The position numbers were made by a program, and so were the translations under genes. From Coprothermobacteraceae bacterium (GTDB lineage: Bacteria; Coprothermobacterota; Coprothermobacteria; Coprothermobacterales; Coprothermobacteraceae), in contig JABLWY010000002.1 in assembly GCA_013178255.1 (NCBI GenBank), positions 62,001 to 126,000 of the forward strand: 64,000 nt of DNA, written 5' to 3'. The notes beneath the pieces are model-generated. The model was not told where the DNA came from and did not search any database. It was given only the letters and a program-made list of their open reading frames with translations. Each line of letters starts with the position of its first letter. Positions within the stretch are counted from its first letter, which is position 1. Positions 15,910-24,553 of this stretch are shown here, one piece after another.

Positions 15910-17274
15910 TCAGAGCGTGTTTATCGGAAACCCCAACAGGCCGAATGCCGATTCTTTGACAACTTCTGAAAGAGTAGGATGCGCGTGAATCACTTCAGCG
16001 AGCTCTTCTGGGGTAAGTCTGTGCTGTACAGCCACAGCGAGTTCGTTCACTATCAAGTCTGCGCCCATGCCTACCACTGTGCCCCCTATTAGCACGTTGT
16101 CATCCGCGCGTACCACTAGTTTTCCAAAGCCCTCAGTCCTTGCCTTAGCAGTGGCGGCACCTATTGCGCGGTAGGAAACGTTGAAGGTCTTGACTTCTAT
16201 ACTACTCCTCTTGGCTTCAGTCTCAGACATTCCCACAGACCCGATAGGCGGGTTTGTGAAGACTACCCACGGGATCGCGTGCCAATCCATTTGGCGGACT
16301 TCTCCAAGTAGGTGCCTTACTGCGAAGATGCCCTCATGAGACGCTACATGTGCCAAAGCTCCCCTGGGAACAGGTGTCCCAGCGACGTCACCTACTGCAT
16401 AAACGCCAGGTTCTGTGGTCTGCAGTGTGTGGTCTACCACTATGCGTCCACGGTCAAGCTTGATCCTGTCCGTGTGAACGACTTCTGAGTTTGGAGCACG
16501 GCCCACTCCTATGAGTACTTCATCTACGTCGAACGTCTGACCGTTGGTTAGGGAGACCCTGAGCTTGCCTCCCAAGTCTTCCACCGTGTCCACTGAAGTA
16601 CCCGTTATGAATCTCAAGCCCTTCTTGGTCATGATCCGGCTAAAGGCAAGAGAGACGTCAGGGTCGAGGAGCGGCATCACTTGCTCTGCTAGTTCTACGG
16701 CTACTACCTCAGAACCAAAGGCCCTCATAATGTCTGCGAACTCCAAACCTATGGGACCTGTTCCAATGACAAGTGCTTTCTTCGGCACCTCTCTTCTCGT
16801 AAAGAACTGGTTGCTGTTTATGACCCTCTTCTTATCTGTTTTCAACCCTGGCAGCTCCAAAGGCCTAGAACCTGTGGCAATAATGACAGCGTCAAAGTCA
16901 AAAACTTGGCCTTGAGCCTCCACCCGTTTATCACCGAGGTAACGTGCCTCAGCAGTAATCAGCTCCACGTTTCTCTTCTTGAGTAGGTACTCTATCCCTT
17001 TGCGAAGCTGTACTACCGTTCTAAGAGTGCGTTGCTGAACGCGATCCCAATGAATCTTTGCTTCAGCCACTGTTATGCCAAATTGCTCCGCCTCCTTGAT
17101 GTGGTCGAACAACTCAGTGGAAGCCAAAATCGCTTTTGTGGGTATGCACCCCAAGTTCAGGCAAGTGCCACCTACAAATGCCTTTTCAAATAGCGTTACC
17201 TTGAAGCCCCGCTGCGCCGCGTATAGAGCTGCTTCGTATCCTCCTGGACCGGCGCCTATGATCCCTAGTTTCAT
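15910..17274 (-). CDS. lpd: Dihydrolipoamide dehydrogenase
   Basis: 454 residues from ATG 17274, chosen because GGAGGTG is just upstream; a longer frame from 17301 has no site. The N-terminal FAD motif is GAGPGGYEA, the redox pair is C38-x4-C43 in GGTCLNLGC, the NAD motif is GTGPIGLEFA, and the C-terminal His-Glu dyad lies in HAHPTLSE. It reoxidises dihydrolipoyl groups with NAD+. No E2 or glycine-cleavage gene is nearby, so its partner lies elsewhere. Confidence 0.93.
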   Translation of the reverse strand: MKLGIIGAGPGGYEAALYAAQRGFKVTLFEKAFVGGTCLNLGCIPTKAILASTELFDHIKEAEQFGITVAEAKIHWDRVQQRTLRTVVQLRKGIEYLLKKRNVELITAEARYLGDKRVEAQGQVFDFDAVIIATGSRPLELPGLKTDKKRVINSNQFFTRREVPKKALVIGTGPIGLEFADIMRAFGSEVVAVELAEQVMPLLDPDVSLAFSRIMTKKGLRFITGTSVDTVEDLGGKLRVSLTNGQTFDVDEVLIGVGRAPNSEVVHTDRIKLDRGRIVVDHTLQTTEPGVYAVGDVAGTPVPRGALAHVASHEGIFAVRHLLGEVRQMDWHAIPWVVFTNPPIGSVGMSETEAKRSSIEVKTFNVSYRAIGAATAKARTEGFGKLVVRADDNVLIGGTVVGMGADLIVNELAVAVQHRLTPEELAEVIHAHPTLSEVVKESAFGLLGFPINTL

Positions 17275-17340
17275 CACATCACCTCCGCAGATGCTCTTCA
17301 TTCTTAATTATGAACTCGTCTGCTTCACATCGGTTTTCTG

Positions 17341-17349
17341 TGATATGAT
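17341..17349 (+). promoter_or_regulatory. Extended -10 promoter element of tdh
   Basis: TGA followed by TATGAT (17344-17349), an extended -10 (TGn). This predicts a leader of about 40 bases before the ATG at 17395. Confidence 0.4.
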
Positions 17350-17394
17350 TAGATTTAAAGAAAGCTTAAATGTATCGTGAAGGGAGTGCAGACC

Positions 17395-18417
17395 ATGCTT
17401 GCCCTGAGAAAAGGAGCCGCGGTAGAAGGATTGGCCCTATATGAAATAGATGAGCCAGTAGTGCCTGAAGGTTGGGCCTTAGTGGAGGTACTCAAAGCAT
17501 CAATTTGTGGAACCGACGTGCACATTTACGAATGGAATGAGTGGGCCAGAAACAGGATGAGACCCCCAGTAACTGTTGGGCATGAGTTCGTGGGACGTGT
17601 CGCGTCTGTGAACCGCGGCATAGGCAGGGTCGCTCCCGGAGACATAGTATCCGCAGAATCCCACATCGTGTGCCATGTGTGTGACATGTGCCGAAGGAAC
17701 CTTTATCACGTTTGCCGAAACACAAGAATTATTGGTGTGGATATAGACGGTGCCTTTGCTGAGTACATAGCTATACCTGAGGAGAATCTGGTCAAGCTTC
17801 CCCCGAGTGTCCCCTTGGAAGCTGGTTCAGTGCTCGAACCATTCGGTAACGCGGTGCATACAGTGCAGTCTGTAGACGTCCGTGGTAAGAGGGTTGTAGT
17901 CACTGGGGTTGGGCCCATAGGTTTGATGGCGATCCCTGTAGCAAAGGCATTAGGTGCTAGCGAGGTTATTGCCACCGATCTCTCTGACTACAGACTAGCG
18001 CTAGCCGAGCAAGTGGGCGCGGACCTTACAGTGAACGTGAGAAGCGAAGACCCTGTTACTCTCGTGAGTGCCAAGGGTGGGGCCGACGTAGTGTTGGAGA
18101 TGAGCGGTAGCGAAGTGGCCTTGAATCAGGGATTGGACATGCTGGTTCCTGGAGGCCAAATGGCAATCTTGGGCCTTCCCGGCAAGAGAGTCAGCATCGA
18201 CTTGTCCAATCAGGTTGTGATGAAGGGGATAAGCATTCATGGGATAGCTGGTCGGCGACTATGGGAGACGTGGGAACTTGCTGTAGCCCTGGTCAGTAGC
18301 GGAAAAGTGGATTTGCGACGAGTCGTGACCCATCAGTTCGAAATGAAAGATTTCGAGAAAGGTTTTCAGACTATGATGTCAGGGCAGTCTGGTAAAGTAG
18401 TGCTTAACATCAGATGA
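17395..18417 (+). CDS. tdh: L-threonine 3-dehydrogenase (zinc-dependent MDR family)
   Basis: 340 residues, the family length, from ATG 17395 after GGGAG (a GTG at 17377 is in frame). The catalytic zinc site is C38 in SICGTD plus GHEFVG. The structural zinc site is C-x2-C-x2-C-x7-C in CHVCDMCRRNLYHVC. The segment DVHIYEWNEWA with RMRPP is typical of Tdh. The NAD motif is GVGPIG. The product 2-amino-3-ketobutyrate is normally split to glycine and acetyl-CoA. It overlaps the convergent exchanger gene by eight bases. Confidence 0.9.
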   Translation: MLALRKGAAVEGLALYEIDEPVVPEGWALVEVLKASICGTDVHIYEWNEWARNRMRPPVTVGHEFVGRVASVNRGIGRVAPGDIVSAESHIVCHVCDMCRRNLYHVCRNTRIIGVDIDGAFAEYIAIPEENLVKLPPSVPLEAGSVLEPFGNAVHTVQSVDVRGKRVVVTGVGPIGLMAIPVAKALGASEVIATDLSDYRLALAEQVGADLTVNVRSEDPVTLVSAKGGADVVLEMSGSEVALNQGLDMLVPGGQMAILGLPGKRVSIDLSNQVVMKGISIHGIAGRRLWETWELAVALVSSGKVDLRRVVTHQFEMKDFEKGFQTMMSGQSGKVVLNIR

Positions 18418-19381
18418 TGGGCAGGTAGGTTTGTAAAAGGTAGTAGATAAAGAAGGCGTAACCAGCTAGCAGTGCTCCGCCCTCGACTTTAGTTATTACT
18501 AGGTCTTGTGCGTGGATCAGTAGTACTGCAGAGACTAAGATCATTATGACCATGTCGCCTATAGCGTAGGGCGAAATCGGAAGAGGAGCCAGAGAAGCTT
18601 TTAGGCCCAGTATAAAGAGGGCATTGAAGATGTTGCTTCCTACGACGTTACCCACAGCGATCTCATCAAAACCTCGCTCAGCTGCGATTACTGAAGTGGC
18701 CAACTCAGGTAAAGACGTTCCGATTGCCACAATGGTCAGTCCTAGCACTCTTTGAGAAACACCCAAGATTGAGGCTAACTTTATTGCACCCGAGACGAGC
18801 ATTTGCGAGGCTAGGGACAGTAATACCACACCTGCCGCCGCGAACATGAGCGCCCGGTCTACACCCATATTGGAAGCAACAGTCTCCACTGCTATCAAAC
18901 CTTGCTCCTTAACTGCCATTTCTAGCAAGTAAGCCACGTAAATGCCAAAAAGAGCGAGCAGGACGAATCCATCTCCACGTGTTAGAATGTTGGGTCCTGT
19001 ACCCAAGTAGGAGTCGGCTCCCAAGAAGAAGATAACAGCAGCCGTAATGAGTGCTAGTGGGATTTCCTTCTTGAACGTGTTGTGAGTGACCTTTAGGGGC
19101 ATGAAAAGGGCGCTCAGGCCCAGCACGAACAGTATGTTGAACACGTTGCTGCCCACTACGTTAGCGAACGCGATGTCGTAGGCTCCTTTCATGCCTGCAG
19201 CCAGGGAGGTAAAGAGTTCGGGGCTTGATGTACCGAAGGCGACTATCGTCAGTCCTATGAAGAGGTCACTCACTCTCCAGGACTTGGCCAACGACGCTGC
19301 CCCTCTTATCAGCCAATGAGCACCCAACATTAGGACGGCAACGCCGGCGAGCGTTATGCATAACGCTATTAGCATCTGCAT
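18410..19381 (-). CDS. Sodium/calcium exchanger family membrane protein (YrbG-like)
   Basis: 323 residues with about ten membrane segments and the two inverted CaCA alpha repeats: FGTSSPELFTSL with VVGSNVFN in the first half, and IGTSLPELATSV with VVGSNIFN in the second. It exchanges a divalent cation for Na+ or H+ across the membrane. The ATG at 19381 lies seven bases after TAGAAT with an upstream TG, so it is a leaderless candidate. It is divergent from remA. Confidence 0.9.
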   Translation of the reverse strand: MQMLIALCITLAGVAVLMLGAHWLIRGAASLAKSWRVSDLFIGLTIVAFGTSSPELFTSLAAGMKGAYDIAFANVVGSNVFNILFVLGLSALFMPLKVTHNTFKKEIPLALITAAVIFFLGADSYLGTGPNILTRGDGFVLLALFGIYVAYLLEMAVKEQGLIAVETVASNMGVDRALMFAAAGVVLLSLASQMLVSGAIKLASILGVSQRVLGLTIVAIGTSLPELATSVIAAERGFDEIAVGNVVGSNIFNALFILGLKASLAPLPISPYAIGDMVIMILVSAVLLIHAQDLVITKVEGGALLAGYAFFIYYLLQTYLPII

Positions 19382-19388
19382 ATAACTT

Positions 19389-19397
19389 ATTCTACCA
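19389..19397 (-). promoter_or_regulatory. Extended -10 of the leaderless exchanger gene
   Basis: TGG then TAGAAT (minus strand, 19394-19389), seven bases before the ATG. Confidence 0.5.
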
Positions 19398-19415
19398 TGG
19401 TGGGCTTGTACCGGG

Positions 19416-19424
19416 TGTTATAAT
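19416..19424 (+). promoter_or_regulatory. Extended -10 of the leaderless remA gene
   Basis: TGT then a perfect TATAAT (19419-19424), seven bases before the ATG at 19432. No -35 match at 16-18 bases. Confidence 0.6.
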
Positions 19425-19431
19425 TTCTTAC

Positions 19432-19722
19432 ATGGACGGAGGGTTCCTCAATATTGGTTTTAGCTCTTACATATCGGTGACCAAGATAATAGGTATTGTT
19501 AGCCCGGACTCAGCACCTATAAGGCGGATGATCAGAATGGCAAGAGAACAGGGCCGCCTCGTAGACGCCACTTATGGGCGACGCACGAGGGCAGCTATTC
19601 TGACCGAAGGCGGCTTCATAATACTGTCAGCTATTCTACCTGAGACTCTAGTAGGAAGGCTGGAGGCAGAGGAAATGGAAGGTGTTGAGGAACCACCAGA
19701 AGAGGATTGGGAGGATAAGTGA
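19432..19722 (+). CDS. remA: RemA/DUF370 family regulatory protein
   Basis: 96 residues. The DUF370 signature is clear: LNIGFSSYI, IVSPDSAPIRRMI, DATYGRRTRA and an ILSA motif. RemA is a small oligomeric DNA-binding regulator in Bacillus. In many genomes its gene precedes gmk, as here. The C-terminal tail is unusually acidic (EEMEGVEEPPEEDWEDK). The gene ends with TGATG shared with gmk. Its target genes are unknown here. Confidence 0.85.
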   Translation: MDGGFLNIGFSSYISVTKIIGIVSPDSAPIRRMIRMAREQGRLVDATYGRRTRAAILTEGGFIILSAILPETLVGRLEAEEMEGVEEPPEEDWEDK

Positions 19723-20387
19723 TGGGCGGAAGGCTGATAGTGATTAGTGGCCCATCTGGCGTAGGCAAGGGCACTGTGGTTGCTGAGCTCATGAAACAGG
19801 ATCCAGACCTTGTACTTTCGATTTCCGTGACGACGCGCAAACCACGACCTGGGGAGAAGGACGGTGTCGACTACTACTTTATAGACTTTTCGCAGTTCAA
19901 GCAAATGGTGGTTACTGATGCGCTTTTGGAGTGGGCTTACGTGCACGGTTCTTATTACGGGACCCCCAAGGAATTCGTGCTAAGACACCTTTCCGAAGGC
20001 AAGAAGGTCATATTGGAAATAGACATGCAGGGTGCCATGCAGGTTAAGAGGCGTTTCCCTGACGCCATGCTAATCTTCCTGTTACCACCTTCTTTAGAGG
20101 AACTCAAGAGGAGGCTCATAAGTAGGGGTACGGAGCAGATGGATGAACAACAGCTTAGGCTGTTGCGCAGTCTTCAAGAATTAGACTATTTGCGTGAGTA
20201 TCAGTTCTTTGTTGTCAACATGGAGATCAGTCAGGCTGTCGAGAACATAAGGCGTATCTTGAGCTTGAGTGACTTCGTTGTCACTGAAGACAGAGCTCGC
20301 GATATCATAGATTCTCTTAGAAAAGGAGGTGTTCTCAATGAAGCAGGTGACATTAGAAGAGTTGGAGCGGATTACTGGACTCCCTAG
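19722..20387 (+). CDS. gmk: Guanylate kinase
   Basis: 221 residues. The P-loop is GPSGVGKGT, followed by SVTTRKPRPGE and the GMP-binding DGVDYYF segment. It phosphorylates GMP to GDP. It begins in the TGATG shared with remA. The C-terminus is about 15-20 residues longer than usual and runs 50 bases into rpoZ. Confidence 0.95.
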   Translation: MGGRLIVISGPSGVGKGTVVAELMKQDPDLVLSISVTTRKPRPGEKDGVDYYFIDFSQFKQMVVTDALLEWAYVHGSYYGTPKEFVLRHLSEGKKVILEIDMQGAMQVKRRFPDAMLIFLLPPSLEELKRRLISRGTEQMDEQQLRLLRSLQELDYLREYQFFVVNMEISQAVENIRRILSLSDFVVTEDRARDIIDSLRKGGVLNEAGDIRRVGADYWTP

Positions 20388-20532
20388 ATACGCAGTGGTA
20401 GAAGCATTGGGGCTAGTAGCAAGAAAGTTGCAAAGAGAAGTACTGTCTCAAATATCTGAGTATGTGAAACCCTTGGACAAGGCTGTGGAAGAGGTAGCCA
20501 AGAACAAAGTCTTGATAAGGATGAAGGGCTAA
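20338..20532 (+). CDS. rpoZ: RNA polymerase omega subunit (divergent)
   Basis: 64 residues from ATG 20338 with AAAGGAGG eight bases upstream. Similarity to omega is modest but positional: VTLEELERITG, RYAVVEALGLVARKL and KAVEEVAKNKV follow the family's order, and the gmk-rpoZ-coaBC order is conserved in many bacteria. It would help assemble beta-prime into RNA polymerase. It overlaps the gmk coding region by 50 bases, so it depends on its own ribosome site. Confidence 0.7.
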   Translation: MKQVTLEELERITGLPRYAVVEALGLVARKLQREVLSQISEYVKPLDKAVEEVAKNKVLIRMKG

Positions 20533-20535
20533 CTG

Positions 20536-21756
20536 ATGTTGGTTCCAACGCGGATTTTCCAACGTAAGAACATTCTTCTCGGGGTAACTGGATCCATCTC
20601 GGCCTATAAGGCGTGCTCTCTGGCTTCGACTTTGACCAAGACTGGCGCCATGGTCAGGACGGTGCTTACTGCTTCCGCAGAGAGATTCATTGGTGCCATG
20701 TCTTTCGCTGGCCTGACTGGGGACGCAGTATACACGGACGCTGACTACTGGTCGCTCAAAATGCGCAGCCTGCATATTGAACTGGGGCGCTGGGCTGACG
20801 TCGTAGTGGTGGCTCCGGCTACGGCCAATACGATGGCCAAACTGTCCCACGGCATAGCTGATAATCTGCTCACTGCTGCTGTGTTGGGATGTGGTAAGCC
20901 AGTAGTCATAGCACCAGCTATGAATGTGAGGATGCTTGAACACCCAGCGACTCGTCAAAATATCGAGACGCTGAGGAGTTTTGGTTACATTGTGGTGGAG
21001 CCTGAACAGGGTTACTTGGCTGATGGGGAAAGCGGTAAGGGAAGGCTCCCCAAAGAAGAAGTTCTGCTTTACCATATAGGTAAAGCACTTATACCCCAGG
21101 ATTTGGCAGGTAAGACAGTTGTTGTCACTGCTGGCCCTACGCGGGAGTACATCGATGATGTCCGTTACATTTCTAATCCTTCCAGCGGCAAGATGGGGTA
21201 CGCCTTAGCACAGGTTCTTGCCCTGCGTGGAGCCAAAGTCATACTTCTTAGCGGCCCCGTACAATTGGAACCCCCTGTGGGTGTGGAGGTTCATCATTTC
21301 GAATCTGTGCAAGAGGTCTCAGATCTCATGGACTCCTACTTACCCAAGGCGGACGCGGTAGTAATGGCTGCCGCCGTAGGGGACTTCACCGTAGATCGCG
21401 TACCGGGAAAGATTAGGCGAGATAAGGAGCTTGTCTTGAATTTGAAGCCGACAATAGACGTGGTGGGCACTATGAAAAAGAAACACCCTAGCCCGCTGTA
21501 CGTCGCATTTGCTGCCGGGACGGCACAGGTTCGAGAAGACGCCAAAGAGAAGCTCCTTCAGAAAGGCGTTGACGCTATCTTCGCTAATAGGATTGATACC
21601 CCGGAAACTGGCTTCTCTACTGATACCAACGCGGGATGGTTCATCACAGCTAGTGGCGAGGAGGAGTTGCCGCTTCAGTCAAAGGCAGATCTAGCTTGGT
21701 CGTTGGGTGAAAGAATAGCATGCATGCTAAAGAGAACATCAGGAATTTCTCCATAA
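20536..21756 (+). CDS. coaBC: Bifunctional phosphopantothenoylcysteine decarboxylase/synthetase
   Basis: 406 residues. The N-terminal CoaC flavoprotein domain has GVTGSISAYKA, the active His in RSLHIELGR, and the substrate loop APAMNVRMLEHPA. The C-terminal CoaB domain has VTAGPTREYIDDVRYISN. Together they make 4'-phosphopantetheine for CoA. It starts three bases after rpoZ and overlaps lepA by 37 bases. Confidence 0.95.
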   Translation: MLVPTRIFQRKNILLGVTGSISAYKACSLASTLTKTGAMVRTVLTASAERFIGAMSFAGLTGDAVYTDADYWSLKMRSLHIELGRWADVVVVAPATANTMAKLSHGIADNLLTAAVLGCGKPVVIAPAMNVRMLEHPATRQNIETLRSFGYIVVEPEQGYLADGESGKGRLPKEEVLLYHIGKALIPQDLAGKTVVVTAGPTREYIDDVRYISNPSSGKMGYALAQVLALRGAKVILLSGPVQLEPPVGVEVHHFESVQEVSDLMDSYLPKADAVVMAAAVGDFTVDRVPGKIRRDKELVLNLKPTIDVVGTMKKKHPSPLYVAFAAGTAQVREDAKEKLLQKGVDAIFANRIDTPETGFSTDTNAGWFITASGEEELPLQSKADLAWSLGERIACMLKRTSGISP

Positions 21757-23510
21757 TAGCGCACATTGACCACGGCAAATCCACCCTTGCGGACAGGTTC
21801 CTAGAACTTTCTGGCATGGTGCGGCGCGATAAGTTAGTGGCGCAGATGCTGGACAGCATGGACTTGGAGAGGGAGCGTGGCATCACCATTAAGAGCCACC
21901 CAGTTCGCCTCGAAATTGGGCCTTGGGTTTTCAACTTGATAGACACCCCTGGTCACGTAGACTTCTCTTACGAAGTCTCAAGATCACTGGCAGCCTGCGA
22001 AGGGGCTTTGCTGCTGGTTGATGCCACTCAAGGGGTTGAGGCACAGACGGTGGCTCACGCTTACAAGGCCATGGAACACAAATTGGCCATAATTCCGGTC
22101 ATTAATAAGATTGATCTGCCCTCAGCTGATATAGAGGGCACTACTGCAGGGATTGCTCAATTGCTCGGTAGCGATAATGTAAGTCCCGTGCTGGTTTCAG
22201 CAAAGGAAGGAGTAGGCGTAGAAGAGTTAATTGAGCGCATAACGGCTGAAATACCACCGCCGTCGGGCAGAGAAGACATGCCCCTGCAAGCTTTAGTTTT
22301 TGACTCATTCTACGACTTGTACAAAGGTGTCATCTCCGTGGTACGGATATTCAACGGAACGGTGAGGCCGGGGGATCGTATCAAGTTTTGGTCTAGCGGG
22401 TCTGAATATGAGGTTATAGAGGTAGGCTACTTCGCCCTAAAACAAGTGCCCGTTGAAGAACTCAGGGCTGGTGACGTCGGTTACATTGCTGCTAACATAA
22501 GGGACATCAGAGAAGCCCCAGTGGGGGACACCATAACGAGAGCCGACAATCCTGCCACAGAGCCTATCCCCGGGTTCTCTCCTATGAAGCCCATGGTGTT
22601 TGCGTCCATCTATCCAACGGTTAACGAGGACTTCGAGCGCCTAAGAGAAGCGCTCAAGAAACTTCAACTCAATGATGCCGCATTAGTGTTCGAACCGGAG
22701 AGCAGCCAGGCTTTTGGTCCTGGATTCAGGTGTGGATTCTTGGGCATATTGCATATGGACATAGTGAGGGAACGTTTGGAAAGGGAGTTCGATTTGGATC
22801 TGATTCTGACAACTCCCAACGTAGAGTACCACGTGTTGACTAGAGACGGGGAATACCTTGAAGTGAGGAATCCGGCAGAGTTTCCAGACTTTGCAAGAGT
22901 GGAAGTAGTCGAAGAACCTTATGTGAGAGGTACCATTGTGCTTCCCTCTCAGTACATTGGCAGTGTCATTCAGTTGTGCGAGGGACGCCGCGGCCGCATG
23001 GTGCACATGGAGTATATTACCCAAGAGCGAGCTGTGCTCACGTACGACCTGCCCTTTGCTGAGATCATAACGGACTTCTACGACAACTTGAAGAGCGTAA
23101 CTCGTGGCTATGCTTCTTTTGATTACGAGCACATAGGTTTCAAAGAAGCGGACGTGGACCGCATCGAGGTGTTAATCAACGGTAAGAGATTGGACGCACT
23201 AACCTTCATTGTTCCAAGTGTCTACGCTAACAGGTTTGCAAGGCAAGTGGCCCATAATCTGAAAAACACGATCCCCAAACAACTAGTCGAAGTGGTTATA
23301 CAGGTCAAAGTCGGAGGAAAAATTGTCGCGCGGGAGACTGTGAAACCTCTTAGGAAGGACGTGCTGGCGAAGTGCTACGGCGGAGACGTTACACGCAAGA
23401 AGAAGCTGCTGGAGAAACAAAAGGAAGGCAAAAAACGCATGCGACAATTCAACTCCGTCGATATTCCGCAAGAGGCTTTTCTGTCCATACTCAAAGCCGA
23501 CGCACGATGA
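21720..23510 (+). CDS. lepA: Elongation factor 4 (LepA)
   Basis: 596 residues, full length. GTPase motifs are AHIDHGKST, DTPGHVDF and NKIDLP, followed by EF-G-like domains and the LepA-specific C-terminus ending in a lysine-rich tail. It acts on ribosomes during elongation or assembly. The ATG at 21720 lies inside the end of coaBC with GGTGAAAGA upstream. Confidence 0.96.
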   Translation: MHAKENIRNFSIIAHIDHGKSTLADRFLELSGMVRRDKLVAQMLDSMDLERERGITIKSHPVRLEIGPWVFNLIDTPGHVDFSYEVSRSLAACEGALLLVDATQGVEAQTVAHAYKAMEHKLAIIPVINKIDLPSADIEGTTAGIAQLLGSDNVSPVLVSAKEGVGVEELIERITAEIPPPSGREDMPLQALVFDSFYDLYKGVISVVRIFNGTVRPGDRIKFWSSGSEYEVIEVGYFALKQVPVEELRAGDVGYIAANIRDIREAPVGDTITRADNPATEPIPGFSPMKPMVFASIYPTVNEDFERLREALKKLQLNDAALVFEPESSQAFGPGFRCGFLGILHMDIVRERLEREFDLDLILTTPNVEYHVLTRDGEYLEVRNPAEFPDFARVEVVEEPYVRGTIVLPSQYIGSVIQLCEGRRGRMVHMEYITQERAVLTYDLPFAEIITDFYDNLKSVTRGYASFDYEHIGFKEADVDRIEVLINGKRLDALTFIVPSVYANRFARQVAHNLKNTIPKQLVEVVIQVKVGGKIVARETVKPLRKDVLAKCYGGDVTRKKKLLEKQKEGKKRMRQFNSVDIPQEAFLSILKADAR

Positions 23511-24553
23511 TCGGTTTGTACATTCACATCCCCTTTTGTCGCACCAGATGCCCATTCTGCGACTACTTCAGTTTATCTCACGCTCCTGAGTGGCTCCAGG
23601 ATAGATACGCATCTGCTTTGTCAAAACAGTTAGCCTCTTTGCAACAAACGGTGGACACCCTTTATGTGGGTGGGGGTACCCCCTTGGCCATAGGGGCTGA
23701 AAGACTAGAGAGAATAATTGCCAACGTGACCGGGGTTCAGGAGGCAACCATTGAATTGAACCCTGAGGACCTTGGGGTGGTACCTTTGAACTTCTTGGAG
23801 CGTTTTACGCGTCTTTCCATAGGCGTACAGTCTTTTTCGCCCACAATTCTCCGAGTTCTTAACAGGCAGCCCGTTGATGAACAGCTAGTCAGCGAATTGA
23901 CCAGGCGTTGGGTTGTCAACATTGATCTGTTGGCAGGGGTACCTGGGCAGTCTAGTAGGGAGATCTTAGAGGACATTCGTAGAGCAATAGACTTGGGGGT
24001 ACAGCACATCTCAGTTTATCCTTTGGAGATTCACTACGGAACGCCGTTTTATGCCCATTACAAAGAGTGGGATTGGGAGGAAGCTGACCTACTTGCAAGA
24101 GTGGAAGATATGCTCACGTCTGCTGGGTACGAGCATTATGAGATTTCGAACTACGCTAAACCCGGGTATCAGTGCCTTCACAACCGACTGTATTGGCTTG
24201 ATGAAGATTACATAGCCTTTGGACCTTCAGCGTCTGGGCATATGGGTCAGAGGCGCTACAAATGGACGAAGAATATGCTGAAGTACTTGGAATCGGCCGA
24301 GGGCGGCGAACCTGTGTTCGATGAATACGTTGAGATGTCCTTAGAAGAGTCGCTATCCGTTTACGCCATTATGAACTTGAGGTTGCTAAACGAAGGGATC
24401 TGCAAGGAAAGGGTTATTGCTAAGTTCGGTTATGACACCTGGCTTTCATTGGTCGATAAGGCAAAAAACAATCCATTCTTAACTGTAAGCGAATCAAGTA
24501 TCAAGGTTTCCAATTGGCTTTTTTATAACAGGGCTGCTCTCTCTTTCATTTGA
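23507..24553 (+). CDS. hemW: Radical SAM protein HemW (coproporphyrinogen III oxidase-like)
   Basis: 348 residues. The radical SAM cluster motif is C11-x3-C15-x2-C18 (CRTRCPFC) in the HemW N-terminus LYIHIPFC. The GGGTP motif and the typical HNRLYW segment follow. HemW binds heme and is thought to act as a heme chaperone. It starts within the lepA stop as ATGA, so the two are coupled. lepA-hemW is a common gene pair. It overlaps the convergent aldolase gene by eight bases. Confidence 0.92.
   Translation: MIGLYIHIPFCRTRCPFCDYFSLSHAPEWLQDRYASALSKQLASLQQTVDTLYVGGGTPLAIGAERLERIIANVTGVQEATIELNPEDLGVVPLNFLERFTRLSIGVQSFSPTILRVLNRQPVDEQLVSELTRRWVVNIDLLAGVPGQSSREILEDIRRAIDLGVQHISVYPLEIHYGTPFYAHYKEWDWEEADLLARVEDMLTSAGYEHYEISNYAKPGYQCLHNRLYWLDEDYIAFGPSASGHMGQRRYKWTKNMLKYLESAEGGEPVFDEYVEMSLEESLSVYAIMNLRLLNEGICKERVIAKFGYDTWLSLVDKAKNNPFLTVSESSIKVSNWLFYNRAALSFI

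Noticed and set aside
20413-21075. Long minus-strand frame (220 codons) opposite coaBC
   Set aside because: coaBC is certain on the plus strand. The antisense product is rich in His, Ser and Arg and looks like a codon shadow.
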